Shown one piece after another: positions 61,940-64,000 of a stretch of 64,000 nt of DNA (positions within the stretch are counted from its first letter, which is position 1; each line of letters opens with the position of its first letter). This DNA comes from Copromyces sp. CBS 386.78 (taxonomy: Eukaryota; Ascomycota; Sordariomycetes; Sordariales; Sordariaceae), in the NCBI GenBank assembly GCA_030685235.1, contig MU839080.1, positions 806,001 to 870,000 of the forward strand, in the 5' to 3' direction. A model generated the notes under the pieces. That model had not been told where the DNA came from. It saw only the letters and a list, made by a program, of their open reading frames with translations, and made no database searches. Both the position numbers and the translations under genes were made by a program.

Positions 61940-63603
61940 TTTGGTGATGGGTTGGAAGAGATGTGTGAAGACATGACAAGAGGAGGATACCACGGCCTCA
62001 AGCCGATGAGTCCCGGTATATGGACCGTGGACTCAGTTGTGGAAGTTACGATGTTCAAGTCCGTTGATGCTGTGTATCATGGCGACTATGAGCATCATGT
62101 TGATGAATAGGTCGATATGTCAGTCTGTCTAAACCGGTTATTTATCGGTTTCAGAATATTCCGGCAGGGCGAAAGAGGAGGAGAAGGAGGAGACTTTTCC
62201 ATGATATCCCTGGGATAGTGTGCTTATCCCGGACTCGGTTGTTCCGTTTAAGTTAGTTGAAGTTGCGTGTTTGTGAGTAACTGGCGTCTTAGCGTATCGT
62301 ATCGAAACCTGACTTAGTTAGCGAGAGAAGAAGGTGAAGGAAGCTACCTACCTACTTTCTTACCTTACGAAGAAACAAATATCCATGATTGTTCATATAT
62401 ACTTGGTGGAAACAAGTCTGCTGTGGTATACATTGATGCGTATGGTTGTATCAAATTCACATAAATTCACATGTTCACGCTCATCCATAGTCGGGCCGCT
62501 TCTTTGTGAAATTCCGTCCCCGTCCCCGTGATCGGCTTGAGGTCAGGTCGTATACCACAAGTCGGGGTTCAGAACAAAATAAGAGACGTACGACAACAGA
62601 TGGCTGTAGGCTGTATGTAGGCTGTAGACTAGTTCAAGATAGCAACAATGTTGCGTAAAGGTGTATATGACATAAAGCTGGTGAGTGTATGTTCTCAACA
62701 TATCAAACTTCCAAGCTACACATATATTGTATATTTTCACCGGTATGTACAGTAGACACTCAGTCCCTAACTGCACTTAACCAAGCCTCCCAAATGTTTT
62801 ACCAGACAAATGCAGCAGCCCCTCTCAAGACTGAGACTCCGTTATACCTCTTCCAACTTGCCCCTGACCGAGGGCTCTATATACCAACCACCAACATGAA
62901 GACGAAACAACCAACCCGTTGGTCATGCAAGTGCGTGATGTCTGCCCAGAAGAGACCAAGACAAAGGAAGAATGCCCTGAGGAAGAGAGGAGGGTTTGGT
63001 ATCAAAAGAGCAGGTAAAAGATGTAACACGAACGATTATGTTTGAATAATAATAATGATTATGAATAAGAAAACCTTCCCTCCCTACGGGCCCGGTCGCC
63101 GAAGCCATGTAGGTAGATGGAGGGATATAGGTATAGGTATATGTATAGTATAGGGGTATAAGAGGCCTTCATGCGGGCTTATAGAACATAGGAAAAAAGG
63201 CATCGCAACGCATCGCAATGCATGTCACGCCTGCCAGACAGTTGTTGCACTTGACGTGCATGCAAACTCAACCGAACTCCACCAAACTCTGCGTCGCCTG
63301 CTGTAGTGCTGCAATGCACTACGCGGCGCCGACAGAGGCAGACATCATCATCAACCTGTTCAACCTCTCCTCCGCTCTCTTTTCTCTTCTTCTCTTTCCC
63401 TCTGGACTTTCGTCTAGTTTCCTCTTCCACATGTCTCTTCTTCTTTTATCTCGCACCACCTGTGCTTGTGCTGTGTAGCAACAGCCATCGCTACTTCCAC
63501 TCCTTCCACTTCTTCCACTTCCCCTACTACTCTCCCCACCACTTCTGCCCATCATAATCGCTTCCTCAACCGGCTCTAGATTCGGCGGGGGATGACGCAT
63601 CGC
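61940..63603. other. Convergent intergenic region at right end
   Basis: About 1.7 kb between the Cdt2 stop and the stop of the right-edge gene. It is AT-rich with TATAGGTATAGGTATATGTATAG-like simple sequence near 63125-63160. No gene, RNA or mobile element was recognised. Confidence 0.5.
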
Positions 63604-64000
63604 CTAAAGCATCAACCCCTCCACCTCGCTCGTGACTATGCCAAAGATCCAATTCGCCTGCTGCACGCTTTTGCACTGGAAGCACCACTTGGTCACCTTG
63701 CCGGCGACCGTTCCCGTGCGGGGTGCTAGACCGACATTGCCCTCTTCGTCGCGCAGGTTCTCCCAGACGCTGCACATGATACCCTTTGTGCCCAACATGC
63801 TGAAGGATTTGGATCCTAGCACGGCATCTAGCAAGATGAGTGGCTTGTCGGAAACCTTCTTGGTGGCGTGGGTTACGATGATACGCTTCTCCAGACCATG
63901 GTAGAGGGATAACTCCTGACGGACGCCGGGGGGAGGCCGGCTGATGTGCAGGATGCAGTCGCCCCTATCGGCCCAGCGGTTGCTTTGCACGTTCAGGTGG
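63604..64000 (-). CDS. 3' end of an unrecognised gene, truncated by the window
   Basis: The reading frame is open from the window edge to the stop at 63604, at least 131 codons; the GTG at 63990 is internal, not a start. Visible segments include RWADRGDCILHISRPPPG, ELSLYHGLEKRIIVTHA and TKWCFQCKSVQQANWIFGIV. Alternating hydrophobic strands and a terminal amphipathic helix would suit a PH-like or similar beta-rich domain, but I do not recognise the family. The start and most of the protein lie beyond 64000. Confidence 0.65.
   Translation of the reverse strand, partial: HLNVQSNRWADRGDCILHISRPPPGVRQELSLYHGLEKRIIVTHATKKVSDKPLILLDAVLGSKSFSMLGTKGIMCSVWENLRDEEGNVGLAPRTGTVAGKVTKWCFQCKSVQQANWIFGIVTSEVEGLML

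Overview
The window is nuclear DNA of a filamentous ascomycete. Genes are split by short GT-AG introns with CTAAC-like branch sites, coding regions are GC-rich, intergenic gaps reach 4-5 kb, and the protein set is typical of Sordariomycetes (TeaA receptor TeaR, SCAP, recyclin with a CAAX box). Protein similarity suggests Sordariales (Neurospora/Sordaria type); this is inference, not proof. There are no operons, CRISPR arrays, rRNA genes or recognisable transposons.

Layout, left to right: an IRC20/SHPRH-type SNF2-RING protein (minus, 800-5649), diverging from mitochondrial ribosomal protein mS41 (plus, 6650-7348). A 4.4 kb gene-poor stretch follows, holding copy 1 of a Pol III-like element near 8613-8914. 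Next come a bZIP-type regulator (plus, 11800-13654), ER glucosidase I (plus, 16209-18768) and recyclin-1 (plus, 19542-22794). The latter converges on a CDK7/Kin28-type kinase (minus, 23173-24472), which diverges from an Sfk1/Frag1-family membrane protein (plus, 25881-26896). Then TeaR (minus, 28866-30935), a doubtful small orphan ORF (minus, 32902-33390), Mkt1 (plus, 34935-37365) and the Rab GAP Gyp7 (plus, 38215-41121).

The right third has a Tho1/SARNP-like SAP protein (minus, 42398-43673), the sterol sensor SCAP (minus, 44548-48189), a 4.8 kb gene-free interval with a pentanucleotide tract and a large imperfect hairpin (50846-51052), a JMJD7-like hydroxylase (plus, 53016-54475), copy 2 of the Pol III-like element (54612-54945), the rRNA methyltransferase Spb1 (minus, 55725-58432), the CRL4 adaptor Cdt2 (plus, 59467-61939) and the 3' end of an unrecognised gene (minus, 63604 to the edge).

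The genes are not one pathway. Recurrent themes are membrane trafficking and polarity (recyclin-1, Gyp7, TeaR), ER and sterol homeostasis (glucosidase I, SCAP, Sfk1) and RNA or genome maintenance (IRC20, Cdt2, CDK7, Tho1, Spb1, Mkt1). All exon joins given were placed by hand from splice signals and reading-frame agreement.

The most unusual signal is the pair of diverged elements at 8.6-8.9 kb and 54.6-54.95 kb. They share an upstream block, a TATA box at fixed spacing from a 12-base block, an A-box-like motif, two identical 16-base blocks and a downstream T-run. They fit no tRNA, 5S, U6 or SRP RNA that I can recognise, and may be an undescribed Pol III-transcribed RNA family.
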